Below the pieces are notes generated by a model that was not told the DNA's origin, did no database searches, and was given only the letters and a program-made list of their open reading frames with translations. Of a stretch of 64,000 nucleotides of DNA, positions 34,566 through 46,803 are shown piece after piece. Both the position numbers and the translations under genes were made by a program. The stretch's first letter is position 1. Each line of letters begins with the position of its first letter. The stretch lies in the NCBI GenBank assembly GCA_038501785.1, contig JBAMJR010000087.1:233501-297500 (forward strand), written 5' to 3'. The stretch comes from Myoxocephalus aenaeus (taxonomy: Eukaryota > Chordata > Actinopteri > Perciformes > Cottidae).

Positions 34566-35125
34566 TGTTTTCCCCACAGGTTGCCAACCGCGGAGGGCCA
34601 ATCAGCCAATCAGCCAATCAGCGTGGCGGTTGGCCATTTTAAAAGGAGGAAGTCGGAAGAGTTCGGGGGGGGCGTTTTTTTTGTTTGGTCTTTCTGTATG
34701 CAACCTGACCCTGTTAGACTGAAGGTTTGTGGTGAGAGGTTGAGGGCAGTAGGTAAGTTTGGGGTACCCTGTACACTTGTGCAGACACGTAGGTACTTTG
34801 TGTCTACAAACACTAGGTTATTGGTCGGTGCTCCCTCTGTATATGTTTTGGTCAATCTTTTTGTAGAGAAGCCATTTTGTTTGTTTATTTCCAGAGGTAG
34901 AGAGCTAGGCCTAGTTTTGTATTCTTGATTTCCATTTGTTTGACACAACCACAAGCTGTCCCCAATCTCTCCCACATGATAGAGAACCTTTGTTTTGTTT
35001 TACGCAGCGAATAAATATAATTTACAAACGTTACTCCTATTTTTCGGACTTTTCTTTCCCGTTATTCTTTGGCTGACCGGTGTTCGTTCCCCCCTTATCC
35101 CCTAGACGGAAAAGGGGACGTAACA
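34566..35125. mobile_element. Candidate solo LTR
   Basis: The block starts TGTTTTCCCC and ends GGGGACGTAACA. It has AATAAA near 35010 and is absent from module III, where the same position holds the BED-finger exon of a hAT. No matching target duplication is seen (GCTCT against AACAT), so the boundaries may be off or a deletion accompanied insertion. No internal coding sequence. Confidence 0.45.
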
Positions 35126-35408
35126 AACATGAAAAGCTCACCCATATACAGCCACGAGTAGCCTTAGCCTAGTTTGATGACAAGCATATATGATCATGAG
35201 GTCAGAATGCACACAAAAGTGTACCAAATGAAACACAATTGATGCAAAATGGTGACATGCTGGTGGAGCCCGAGGGTGGATCTTGAGCTAATTAGTTTTA
35301 GTTAAGGAAAAATTATTATTCCATGAATTAAGATTAAAATGTGAAGTGAAAATATCAAACTCACTATGCAAGTAAATTAAGCATGGCTTATCCACCCACA
35401 GACTGTCA

Positions 35409-35875
35409 AACAGACACCAGCAGAGTCAGCAGCAACACAGAGACAGAGTTCCCTTCCAGCTGTGTTTGAAAGCCAGCGGAAATACGAGAGAGGCTCAAAA
35501 GATGCCAAAAGGTTAAGCAGAGCGGTGGCTGAGTTCATCTGTACTGATCAGGTGCCAATATACACAGTCGGGAAAAAAAATATATTCTACTGTGCGAAAT
35601 TATTTCATGAACAATGAAATTCCACAGTTGTACAATGAGACCAATCAGGTTATGCAGGCTCAACTTCAAGGCCAGACTTGTTTTGCTTTCACCACTGACC
35701 TCTGGACAAGCCGGGCAGTTGATGCATACATGGCACTCACAATCCAGTACGTAACAGAGACCTGGAAAAGGCAGTCCTGGTGTTTGAAAAACAAACCGAA
35801 TAAATGTTCCTGTGCAAAAGCTCATTCATGATGACCACACCCGGTGGAATTCAGCCGCAGGTTTTAGAGCCAGTT
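35409..35875 (+). pseudogene. hAT transposase fragment, module II copy
   Basis: The plus strand reads AVFESQRKYERGSKDAKRLS, a gap, NYFMNNEIPQLYNETNQVMQ, then CFAFTTDLWTSRAVDAYMAL, which holds the first catalytic Asp of hAT transposases. Later KLIHDDHTRWNSA is visible in another frame. Compared with module III (54050-54780) it has lost the middle part, including the second catalytic region and the C-H motif. The TTDLWTSRA frame is intact here, unlike module III. Confidence 0.7.
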
Positions 35876-36274
35876 GTCAGTCGCTCTCTACCGACTGCAT
35901 GACCCAATGCATGATGGGGAAACACCTGGCTGTCAGCAGATCAGAGAGCTGATTTGCTCTTAGATTTGAAAACAAACACTATGTAGTTGTAATAGTTAAC
36001 GCTCGATTGTTGGCTATGAGTCTCAGGTTTAATCTAAAAACATATCTTGTGTAGCTGATAATATTAAAGCTAACTTATACAACATATGAAAATGAGTAGT
36101 AAAATGTTTTACAGACGGACATAAAAAGAACAGATGATAGCATACAATGCAGATACATGCACATTTCTACCAAACAAGGTCTGCAAACTACAAGTAGCCT
36201 ACAGATCGGATCTAACGGGAAGTAACTGTTTCGGTGACTTCCTTTTTATTCTTTAAAAGGCAGCAGAAAACTGT

Positions 36275-36960
36275 CCCAACTTTTTCTTTTTTATAAATGC
36301 ATTATTCATTATTGCACATGTATAAGTTTATAAATTGTTATAACAAAATTTGAGGATGCAACATAAACAAACAGAGATGCATTCAGCCTTCAATAAGAGG
36401 ACATGGCCCTTTAAGGACATCTCTTTGCAACCAAAGATTTTTATTTTTAAATCATTGGACTAAAATTATGAAGAAGAAGGTGGTCAACTACTTGGGCATC
36501 CTTGTTACCAAAGAACAAAACCTATTCTTGTTTTTGGTAACAAGGATGTCCAAGTAGTTGACTTATTAGGTATTTATCATTATTAGAAGTTATATCACTT
36601 ATTTTTATGGCAAATACTGTAGCTAATAACAGACAGACCTGAAGCTTTTGAAAAACAATAAATAATTGTTAATAACAAAGTGGCCATAAATGTCCCATTC
36701 GGAACACAAAATGCTTCCTCCAAAATTATGTTTTAAACAAGAATCCCCAGCAGAACGCTCGGTTTCATGGGACAGCCAAATGTCATTGCCCCATTGTGAT
36801 TTCCAAAAATTACAATCTGTTGTGGATGGTTCTTGGAAAAATACCAAATCAGTTTTTAGCTGCTTAGCAAATAAAAACAAGACCTTAAGTGTTACATTGT
36901 TTCTTAATCCCCTGGCTTTTAAAGAGAAAACAGAGAAAGACATGAACAAACATGTAGATA
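36275..36960 (-). mobile_element. L1-type LINE fragment with foldback
   Basis: Minus-strand 36949-36623 reads an L1 endonuclease N-terminus (LKARGLRNNV, FFQEPSTTD, FWKSQWGNDIWLSHETERSAG). Next to it a foldback (about 36485-36562) carries the RT motif NYLGILVTK on the plus strand and NYLDILVTK on the minus strand. Most of the element between endonuclease and 3' end is missing. It sits inside the module II hAT. Confidence 0.65.
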
Positions 36961-38618
36961 TATATATAAAAAAAGTTGCTTATAACTTTCGTTTCAGTTT
37001 TTGTTCGGAGTTCATATGTGCTTATAAATATATATTTATGTAGAAATGTGTGTGTAAACTGCATCCTTTGTTCTTTTAATGTCTGCCTGTGAAACACTTT
37101 GCTGCTTGATTTGATAGGGGTTGTTTAAATAAGCTTTAATATTATTATCAGCCACACAAGATATGTTTTTAGGTTAAACCTGAGACTCATAGTCAACAAT
37201 TGAGCGTTAAGTATTAAAACTATATAGAAAATAAGAATTTCTACAATATGTGGTGTTTATTGTCCAATCTGAGATCCAATCAGCTCTCTGGTGTGGAGAC
37301 AGCCAGGCATTTCCCATTAAGCATTGGGCCATGCAGTCGGTGGGGAGTGCCTGGCTCTAAAAACTGCGCTGCCTTGCTCTCGTGAGATTATCGTTGACCA
37401 CATGTGCATGATGTCAGAGCACACAAATCTAACCAGCATGCATTGTGCGCCGATCGCCGGTGATCATTTTTGATCAGGACTGGCTCATCTCGAACGAGCA
37501 TATTGTTATGATCAGATTATAATCTGCATATAAACCATAACAACAAAGAGGGATATGAGACATTGTTAGTGGAGAACATAACAAGCCACCCCCACAACAC
37601 TGATTACAAGAGCACACACACACACACACAATACTGTTCCCACATTTCTGTGCCTTATTTTATATATTTTCTTATACTATTAGCATTTAACTCCTTTTAG
37701 TTGTATTCGTAAAGTCTTAAGTTGTTGTAATTCTATGTGGAAGGAGGACCTAGCAAAGTGTTTCAGTGTACGGAGTAAATGTCTGTTAACTGTGTAGGAC
37801 AATAAAAATATCTTGAATTCAATTCAGCATGTTTAAAACTGAACAATGAGACAGTTTAGTAGCTTTGTACTCTGTGATAATACCTTGGTTTCACTTTTAC
37901 ATTCTTCTTTAGTTTATATTCCAACCTCGTTAATAAATTAATACTTTGGACCGGGTTGTTTATGTCGTCTGCATGACACAAACAAAGTATCTAATGATCT
38001 GTTTTGTAGTCCATCTTCAAAACGTTGTATTGAGCCCTTTATGAACCTGTAGGCAAACGAAGACGTAAAAAAAAGGTAAACAAAGAGACACGTGGCCGTT
38101 CAGCCCGATAAAATACATTTACAGAGATTGGGATTGGGCCTTAAACTGCAGCCCAGCTGTGTGTTTCTCTTAACACGGTCTTACTTCCGTATCCGGTCTG
38201 TGGCACTCAGACCAAAGCCCGTTGGTTCCTACTGATTCGTTTTAAGAATAATCAGGAGGAATATAAATACTTTATTTGAGGAGTTTATGGATTCATAAAA
38301 ATAAAGTCGTACAATGTTTTCACTATTCTACCGCAGCCTATTTCCTCACTCAAGGAAGTTGTTCTGCGCCGCCATTTTGACCCATAAAGTCTCCACGTGC
38401 AAATCCCGTAAAAGAAACGGAGAAACAGTTTGACCAGAGGACCGTCGGGTGTTTAAAAGTTCCTCCCTGCTGAATGTAACCAGAGAAGGAGCTGGAAACG
38501 AAACACATTCACCAAAAGTCTCTCTGACTACAATTAATGACCTGAAAACGGACTCAGATGAGACTTAAACCCGTAAAACGAGCATGAACACCGGGAACAA
38601 TAAGTAAAAAGCACAAAC
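36961..38618. repeat. Module-shared non-coding block (hAT right end and intron)
   Basis: 37020-37480 is the right inverted end of the composite hAT. 37485-38035 repeats 18240-18780 almost exactly. 38110-38618 repeats 19465-19965. No gene is seen. Confidence 0.6.
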
Positions 38619-38676
38619 CTGATCTGTGGAGCTGAACTCGAGGGTTCAGCCTCCAGTAGTTTGGCTCGTCGCTCAT
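38619..38676 (-). CDS. Likely first coding exon of ZNF-c (alternative start)
   Basis: Same sequence and phase as 19966-20023. The donor is GTTTGTG, ATG is at 38676-38674 and the reading is MSDEPNYWRLNPRVQLHRS. It carries the same 5-base deletion and the same hAT-derived upstream sequence. It lies 6.4 kb upstream of the ZNF-c finger exon on the same strand. Confidence 0.55.
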
Positions 38677-39045
38677 TTTCTCTGAAACGAGAAACGTCCT
38701 CCTCGTGATCTGCTGTTAATCTGTCAAACAGCTCGTGATGTGTCCTTTCGTGTCGAGGCTTGAAGCTTGTGTCGAGTAATCCAGGTGCAGCCCAAGTCTC
38801 TGTTCCTGTGTTGATCGCTGCTATCGCTACATGACCGAGCTACATGCTAGGTGGCTAACACTCGCTAGCTTCTCAGGACTTTACCGGACAATTCCTTTAA
38901 AGCTCACAGCGGGTCCGCGTGTCTCTCTATGGCTCCACTGAGCTCTCCATCCGGCTGCAGCTGCTTCACCTGGTAGACACAGAGCTGGAGGAGAGAAGCT
39001 GATTCTGCTTCTGCTTCTACTTCCTCGTCTTCTTCTTCTTCTTCT

Positions 39046-39860
39046 TTGAGGTTTATTGGCGGTTGACAAACAACTGTTTGGTGCATTACCGCCACCAACT
39101 GGTATAAAATAAGATAAAATAAGATAATCCTTTATTAGTCCCGCAGTGGGGAAATTACAGGATTACAGCAGCATTGCTCACAAGTGAATAAAAGAATAAT
39201 ACAATAGAAACAAGTAATATAAATAAATATAAATAAGCAGTAAAACAGTAGAGAAATATTAATATACAGACTGAATAGAAAGTACTTAAACGTATTGCAC
39301 GTAAATACACGTAATATACGTAATAATATTGCACCAGGTGAGTGATAAAGTGACCAAGTTCAGTTCAAAGTGTTCAGTTGTCAGAGTGGTCTACTGGGAG
39401 CTCAGCTGTATGGAGTGTGAATCAGGATCTCTAGTACTTAATAATAATAATAATAATACTAATACTAATAATAATAATAGTATGTATATGTAATACTAAT
39501 ATGTATATATATAAATATTAATTCCCAACAAACAGAATAAAAAAAGATACTGAAATAGTACTTAATAGCACTTACTTGAGTTATTTTTCAGAATATCTGT
39601 TATATCTAACTCTACTTTTTCATTGCAGAGGCTTCCAATTATCTGTCTTCTTTCATGCTCATATTTCTGACAGTGTAAAATAACATGTTCTATTGTTTCT
39701 TCTTGCTCACAATAGTCACACTTTCCATATTGTTTATAGCATACTGTTAAGCCCAGTGTGTCCAAATATAAGTCTTGATATAAAATAAGTATAATAATCT
39801 TAGTCCCGCAGTGGGGAAATTGCAGGTTTACAGCAGCATTGAACACAAGAGACACACAGT
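39046..39860 (-). mobile_element. I/Nimb-type LINE fragment with nested LINE 3' end, module II
   Basis: 39855-39562 (minus) reads the CDYCEQEETIEHVILHCQKY block as in module I. 39105-39420 holds a further insertion, absent from module I, with the LINE 3' end AATCCTTTATTAGTCCCGCAGTGGGG in inverse orientation and repeated AAGATAAAAT units at its border. Confidence 0.65.
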
Positions 39861-40396
39861 AAAAACATAATAATCAAGTAATATAAATAAACAGTAAAGC
39901 AGTAATAAAAACAGTAAAGAAGAATACAGGAGCAATATTAAATATACAGACGGAATAAAAAAGAAGATAAATTACTTAAATGTATTATCACTGTTTCTTC
40001 TCTCCTGTTCCTTCCGGCACATCTCATTTCTCCCACTTTTCTTCTGGACTCTATTGTACAGCAGTATTGCATATTTAAGTATTAAGTCTACAAAAAGACA
40101 CACATTATATATCTATCTATTTGTACATTTAGGTATTGACAAAAGAAATCACAGCTCCTCCTTGACTGAACTAAAATCCATACTATGATCATAAAACTGA
40201 TTTACGGCAGCTGACCTGTCGTAACAACAATGGGTCTTCCCCACTCAGCTTGGCAGCTTCTTCTTTTTAAAATTGTATTCTTTATTCAACAATTGCACAT
40301 GTACAATTTCATAATTTAATTTCTATTTCAGAAATAAGTCTTGCTTTTCTTTTGATGCTAAAAGAAGACTTGTTGCTGCTACTTTTATGTCAGTGA

Positions 40397-40745
40397 TTGA
40401 TTATGATGTTTTATACATGTATGCATCTTGTCTACCATGGAGCATTGAGGTTCATAACACATCTTAAGGCCCTTACTCACCATTGCTCCCTGTATGCTAG
40501 GGTTGGTTGGCCTGCACTGTCCATCCGTAGACTAAATCATTGGCATGTCGTTATTTATAAGGCAATTCTTAATGTACTTCCATCTTATCTGTGTAAGTTA
40601 ATTTATCAGAAAGATGCTGGAAGCTACCGTCTTCGCTCTGTGACACATGCACAAGGCCTACTCTTGCTATCTGTCCCCAACGTCCGTCTGGAAATGGGAA
40701 AAAGGGGTTTTAGATTTGCTGCTCCTGCGGCTTGGAATTTGCTGT
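40397..40745 (+). mobile_element. L2/CR1-like LINE C-terminal fragment, without the gypsy insertion
   Basis: Continuous frame with HCSLYARVGWPALSIRRLNH, ILNVLPSYLCKLIYQKDAGS and FRFAAPAAWNLL. It shows the pre-insertion state of 21485-23120. It ends at TTGCTG, where about 660 bases present in module I (23120-23787) are missing. Confidence 0.75.
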
Positions 40746-41788
40746 ATCATTAGACAACAGCTCCCGTTCCCGTCTGTCTAACGCAACAACCCCCGAATCA
40801 TCAAACAGACACATTATTATATCAACTCAAACAGGTACCACCCCGCCTCCAACCCCCTTCTCAGTATGCCAGCTCAAGCCGGTAACTATTAAGGAATGTG
40901 ACTGCTTCGCTGACGTCTTCCCTTATCGCTGTTTTGGTTCTGGGAGGGTAGGGATCGGTATCATTTGGGTTTTTGAGAGATGATATGAGAGTACATTTTC
41001 AGATATAGGTTCTCTTCTCAAGGTGGATGGCTGTCTCTAAGAGACGTTGTAGCCTTAAACCTGAGCGTTTATGACCCTTTATAAGAAGAAACAACACCAG
41101 AATAGAAGATAAAAAGACAGATATGTGAGAGGTTCCGTTTTAGTTCCTTATTCACTAGGATCCAAGTTGTGTCTTTTCTATCAAGAGCAGAGCAGCAGTT
41201 CCATATAAATACTGATCTGTTGTTGGTTCTGCTCCCTCGTTGAGGACGGTAACCACAGACAAAGCCCTACTGGGCTCTACATTCCTCTATGCATTGGTAT
41301 GGAGGGATGTCAGCTGGTGAAGCTAATGTGTACAGAGCTTATGGACTCTAGTTCATGAACACAACCGTATTTGGCTCTGATAGAGACAAGCATATGCATC
41401 CTGTCCCCAGCAGGAACATTACTTTATGATATTCATAGGTCCCTAGTCACAGTTATATATTCTAGTTTTGTCTTTTTCGTTCCTCTAGTGTGTTTTAATC
41501 ACCTAAGTAACAGTATAGGCCAGGGCATTATGTCTAAGAGATATTCACACAACATTGCCTTTATCCAACAGAACCCTTATTTCTAAGAATGTAGAAACTA
41601 CAGCTGACAGATGAATGTAGTGGAGTAAAAGTCTAAAGGACTATGCCATGGAAATAGGGTACTTCACAGCAAAGGGTCTGTTCTTGGGTACTTTGGTACT
41701 TTCTACCATTGATTGAGAGGAAGAGGAAGAAGAAAGGGAGGAAGAGGAGGAGAAAGGAAGCTTCTGACCAGAGTGGATTGAAAAAACA

Positions 41789-43215
41789 TTACAGCTCATC
41801 TCTTCTCTTCTTCCCGGTCTTCTTCTCTTCCTTGTGGAAGACTTTTCCATCCACCTGCTTCTTCCAGCTCAGCTTGATGTCGTCGTTCAGCCCCTGGGCC
41901 TTCAGCTTCAGTTTGAGCTGAGAGACAAAAACATTGAGAGAAGAAGTCTTCACTAAAGCTGTTGTTCCTCTACATCCTGCATCCTGTCTCACACTGTCCT
42001 CATGTGGAAGCTCTGCTGGAGAAGAACTCTGGTTTCCACTAGAGCAGCTTTGTTGTTTGATGTTGTCTGGACACAAGTCTACCTTCAGTCTGCACTGCAC
42101 ATCGCACCTTTACATTGTTATTAGTAGTCCACTACCTCACATATACCACCTGCTGGTTCTGTTGTTAATGAGAGGAAGACGTACCTGCTTCAAGAGGCCC
42201 TCCATCACCACAGGGTCATTCAGATCCAGGGAGGAGCTTCTTTTCTGCAGCCTCACTTTCATCACTCGCTTTGCAACAGGAAGGTCTAAAAAACACAAAC
42301 AACCTTCATCAGTTACAACACGTCTGGCTGATAACAATCAACATCCTGGAATGTTCAACACTTTGAATCATAAAAGAGAAAAAGTATGGTCATTTTCCAT
42401 CATTTCTATCTACGTGTGATGTGTTGGGGTAGGTTGGGCAGTTGATCTGCATACTCAATGTGTTTTCTATCCATAACTTTATATTTATAGATTTGATTTT
42501 GATCTACTTTTGATATTTTGTGGTATATATCTTTTTTTTTTTTTTACTGTATCTGCAAATGAAGCAAACCTAAGTCCTCATTTAAAGCCTGAGTGAATGA
42601 TAGCTTACCACTGTAGCAGATGAACGCTGACATGACGTCACACTTCAGGGTCTCCCATTGTCCATTGGCACTAAAATGTGCTGACACACAATCCTCAGAG
42701 TAACCACGAGGCTCCAGAGGTTTCCAGTTCCTAAACGAGGAGTCACTTCCATCAGACCACTTCATTCTGTAAAGGCCGATCCAGCCTCTGTCTCCTGAAG
42801 GTACCAGATTCTGTACAATCAGGTTCTCCTCCAGGTTCCTCACCATGGCCAGGTCTGTGTGGTGTTCTCTGCAGTAGCTCTGGGCCACGGTCCAGTTCAT
42901 GCCGGTGTCAATGAAGACAAATGTCTGTGGACCTGAAAGTAGAGCAGAGTGAAGTGCTGAGTAGAGGAACCATAACAGACTACATGATGCAAACCAGTTT
43001 ATTGTTGAATCTCTCAGCATGAAGGTGGATCAACACGGAGCTGTGTGAATATGAACATGCAGCGTCCATTAAGTCCCACATTCTTAAAGGCATCAGAGAT
43101 ATTTTACCTCAACAGACATGATACAAACCGGCTGAATGAACATTAATCTGCTTTAAATGACATTCATGTAGCCGAAGACTAGTTCAAGTAACCCTGAAGA
43201 ACTTTTAACTGGTCC

Positions 43216-43262
<47 letters not shown>

Positions 43263-44700
43263 TCTATATACCTCAGTCTAGTCCTGGACCTCTATAGACC
43301 TCATTCTAGTCCTGGTCCTCTATAGACCTCATTCTAGTCCTGGTCCTCTATATACCTCAGTCTAGTCCTGGTCATCTATAGACCTCAGTGTAGTCCTGGT
43401 CCTCTATATACCTCAGTCTAGTCCTGGTCCTCTATAGACCTCAGTCTAGTCCTGGTCTTCTGTAGACCTCCATCAGAAACCAGACCGCCAGAGAGAAGAT
43501 GGTCTGGTTTGATAGAGTTATTCTTAAAGATCCTCATCGGAGCCACCGGGTCGGATTCTGGTGAAACCAGATGACATCATGCAGGTTCACCAGAACCTCC
43601 TTCAGTTCAGACTCCAGCGGGGCCTCCAGCAGAGAGCAGTCCACTGTGGACAGAGCCAGATCCATCAGAGACCAGTCCACTGTGGACAGACCCAGATCCA
43701 TCAGAGACCAGTCCACTGTGGACAGACCCAGATCCAGCAGAGACCAGTCCACCGTGGCTCCCAGAGAGGAAAAGCTCTGCTCCTGGAGGAGCTCTTCCTC
43801 CTCCTCCTCCTCCTCTCTGGGACCAACACCACGCTGCTAGAGACCCAGGACGTGTTGCTAGACCCGCTGGAGGGAAGGGGGGCACGGGAGAACCAGAACC
43901 AGGACTAATAATAATGCATTTAATTTATATAGCGCTTTTCTTTACACAACATTTATAATGTCCTAAAAACTATGCAATAAAACAAATAGAATAATAAAAC
44001 AGATACAAATAAATAAAAACTATAAGAGCACACAGTCATACATTAAAAGCAGTTCTGAAGAGGTTGGTTTTGATTTGGGATTTGAATGTGGAGAGGTCAG
44101 TGCAGTCTCGGATGAGTTTGGGGAGAGAGTTCCAGAGGGAGGGGGCAGCTATAGAGAAGGCTCTGTCACCGCATGTCCGGTGCTTGGTCCTATGTGGGAT
44201 GGATAGGAGGTTGGCATCAGAGGAGCGGAGCTGACGGGATGGAGTGTGGTGGTGGAGCAGGTCGGTGAGGTAGGAGGGGGCCTGATTTTGGAGGGCTTTG
44301 TGAGTGAGAAGAAGGATTTCGTATTGGATCTGTTGTGGGACGGGGGGCCAGTGGAGGTTCTGGAGAACAGGGGTGATGTGGTCACGGGAGCGGGTGTAGG
44401 TGCTCAGAGATACTACCACTTTAGTCCACAGGGGGCGCCAGAACCAACACTACCTCTTTAGTCCACAGGGGGCGCTATAACTAACTCAAGATGAATGTTT
44501 GTCATAGTAACTTTAACATTCTCACCTTTGACATCGAAGCAGACTGGCCTGTAGGTTTGGTCACATCTTTCATCACCCCATGTCCCATCTGAATCCATAA
44601 ATACACAGTGTTGTTCTCCGTTGTAGTTGTTTGGTTGGTAAGACTCCCATCGTCTTTTGGGGAGGAGATCCGCCCCGGCCTATGCAAACATCTTCATGGC
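41789..44700 (-). CDS. C-type lectin domain gene fragment, four exons, probably degenerate
   Basis: Encodes a sugar- or ligand-binding C-type lectin-like protein. Exons in transcript order: (1) up to 44526, reading ESYQPNNYNGEQHCVFMDSD and GTWGDERCDQTYRPVCFDVK, the second half of one lectin domain with a QPN-type site; (2) 42932-42609, a nearly whole second domain with NWTVAQSYCREHHTDLA, GWIGL, FRNW, EDCV, CDVMSAFICYS and four cysteines but no EPN/QPD motif; (3) 42285-42185; (4) 41917-41789, ending RRDEL. Splice sites fit at each joint. Upstream of exon 1 the frame reaches TAG at 44682-44680 and no start or signal peptide is found, so it is partial or a pseudogene. The module I copy (26625-27128) is clearly broken. 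Confidence 0.7.
43215..43470. repeat. (AT)n tract plus about 29-bp minisatellite in lectin intron
   Basis: An (AT)n run (about 43218-43260) is followed by about seven copies of a unit built on CCTCTATAGACCTCAGTCTAG plus TCCTGGT, with variants. It is tandem and head-to-tail with no spacers. Confidence 0.85.
43615..43760. repeat. 36-bp tandem repeat
   Basis: About four copies of a 36-base unit containing GACCAGTCCACTGTGGACAG and AGATCC. The unit is a multiple of three, so open frames persist on both strands (12-residue period, for example DQSTVDRPRSIR). I read these as artefacts of the repeat. Confidence 0.8.
43910..44425 (-). mobile_element. L2-like LINE 3' fragment
   Basis: Minus-strand 44419-44036 reads NLHWPPVPQQIQYEILLLTH, HTPSRQLRSSD, AFSIAAPSLWNSLPKLIRD and FKSQIKTNLFRTAFNV. 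This is the C-terminal domain of L2/CR1-type RTs. It is followed by AAGCGCTATATAAATTAAATG and an ATT-rich tail. 5'-truncated, inside the lectin gene. Confidence 0.85.
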
Positions 44701-44983
44701 TGAATGGGAAACCTCAGCTTCAGCTGCACGTCCAAAGAAGATAACATAGATGACATCTGAGGGGTGAATTCTGAAATCTGAACAAGAACAATGTCTCCTT
44801 CAAACTCAAATCTATAGTAGTTTGACCTCTGTTGGTTTTCTGGACACCAACACATTCAAAGGTGTTTCCATAGAAACACACACACTGGACATTAAGGTCT
44901 TCTTAAAGAGACACACACACACACATACACACACAAACTCTACTCTAATAAACTAGTGTCCATACAAACACACTGGACATTAA

Positions 44984-46239
44984 CACTCTAGGGTCTGGGG
45001 GTCAATTTCTTGATTTTTCTCGATTTTACACACTTTTTAAATTCCCCTTTTTAAAGTCACTAGCATATGATACATACTCATGTGTTGTATATCAAAAATT
45101 ACAGAACAATCTCAGCTATCTATATAATGAGGCACCATTTTCCTATGACTAAAGCTTAAAAATTGAATCTTGATTTTGGAAATGTTTCATATTTGTTGTG
45201 AAAACATAACTTTACTCAGGTGGTATATCGGTTTTGGTGATGGAAATTGGTTTACCAAAGGTCTTAGGTTCACAAAAGCAGTGGAATATATGAATAAATT
45301 GGTAGACACATGTAATTTAATGCCTAAAACCAAATTTATTATCATATGGTGGGGATGATGAGCTGTGGCTGGCTTTGCGGCCTGCTAGGTGATGTGTTGT
45401 CAGGCAGACGGACAGGGAGACTGCTGCAGCGATGCTACATGTTGTCCTCTGGACCCTCACAGCTCTGAATCCACTCTGTAAAATACATTAATACAGTCAG
45501 TATGAGTTCACTGAAAGAAAGTTAACGGTGATAGGGACAACAGTTGATTACCACCGTTCATAGCTGTAGTCAGCTATCTCCGTTAGCTCTCGTTAGCTCG
45601 CGCCGTTTTAGCAGCACCTAACGTGACATAAACACTACAGTCGTAACGATTAACGGAGATCCAGCGCTACTAGGCTTACTAAGTTCACTGTAAGAAAGTT
45701 AATGGTGATAGAGACAACAGTTGATTATGCAGCGTTCAGTCGTAGACACGGAAGATAAGAGCCAACACGGCTCTATTTAGTGACGTGCTAACGCTACGAA
45801 GCTCTCGTCAACACAAATGTTATTTACGGTCTTACAAACACATAATGGAGGTCCAACACTACTGGTCGTACTATGTTCACTGTAATAGGGACAACAATTG
45901 ATTACTCACCGTTCAGTCTCACAGAAACGCTGTAGCCAGCTATCTGGCCCGTTAGCTCTGGCTAGCTCCTTGTTAGTGAATCCTTCAGCTCTGAAGCTGC
46001 GCCGTCTGTCCCCTCCAATATAGCTTTGCTCAGGACTCTTTGCTTGGCATCTTCTGACTCACAGTGAAGCTTTGCACACCTCATACATGTCCATGTTTAG
46101 ATGCTCAGACGCGGAAGTGGAAACCATATCCGCCAGATTTGAAACCATATCTCTGTGACGTATTATTGTGATGATATAATTTTATAAAAAATGTAAACAC
46201 CTGGTTTTACGCATCGACGCGGGCCCCGCCCCCAGAGGG
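44984..46239 (-). mobile_element. piggyBac-like element C, TTAA on both sides
   Basis: Flanked by TTAA (44980-44983 and 46240-46243). Ends are CACTCTAGGGTCTGGGGG and the inverse of CCCTCTGGGGGCGGGG. The surrounding sequence repeats locally: GGACATTAAGGTCTTCTTAAA at about 44889 shows the uninterrupted form of the target. A minus-strand exon-like piece (AGAGTGGATTCAGAGC) follows TTTACAG near 45480. No transposase core is seen; 1256 bases. Confidence 0.7.
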
Positions 46240-46243
46240 TTAA

Positions 46244-46803
46244 GGTATTCTTAAAAAGACATCCACTCACTCTGCTTTAATAAACTAGTGAATCATACAT
46301 AAATATTGTCTCCCTGGCTCTAGGCCGATTTTGGCTGTCTGAGTGTGGGCATGAAGTGTGAGTGATTAATCCGGTTTGATCGCACTACAGCAGGCCTCGA
46401 GCAGGCTGTGAACCAAGGACAAGCCTCCCGGTTTGCCTGAGGTGCTTTGGGGACACTAATGTTCCCATGTGCGCTCTCTGGGAGAGAATTGAGGCAAGTT
46501 AAGATGCCTCCGAGGCTGTAAAAGTGGCCTCTTTGGGCCTAAAAACACACTGTTTTGCTCATGGAGCGGGCTGAGAACCAAGGAGAATCTTGCCTGAGGT
46601 GCTTGGGAGAATGTACACATCTCATTTGGGGTGTCTGGCAGGGGATTATGACAGGTCAAGAAGTCAAAAGGCCTCTAGGTCCTTGAATGGCGTTCTGAGG
46701 CTGTTTTGACCCAGTGTAGAGCTCCCTGGGAGGTGAAGAGTAAGCCTTCTCTGGGATTTGTTGCATCATATGTCCGTCAACATTTGGTTAAATAAACAAA
46801 TCA
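46244..46803. other. Non-coding, no recognised feature
   Basis: No domain is recognised. Two imperfect copies of a unit with GAGCAGGCTGTGAACCAAGGA / GAGCGGGCTGAGAACCAAGGA and TGCCTGAGGTGCTT are visible at about 46399 and 46564. The sequence is not present in module I because of the 4.9-kb deletion there. Confidence 0.4.

Noticed and set aside
34610..34975. 121-codon minus-strand frame and overlapping 115-codon plus frame
   Set aside because: Both lie in the candidate solo LTR, with no recognisable domain and no counterpart in module III.
36690..37043. 117-codon plus-strand frame
   Set aside because: Antisense to the L1 endonuclease fragment, which is the recognisable strand.
43260..43470. 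Regular tandem repeats that might suggest a CRISPR array
   Set aside because: The units are contiguous, variable and without spacers, in a vertebrate intron; it is a minisatellite.
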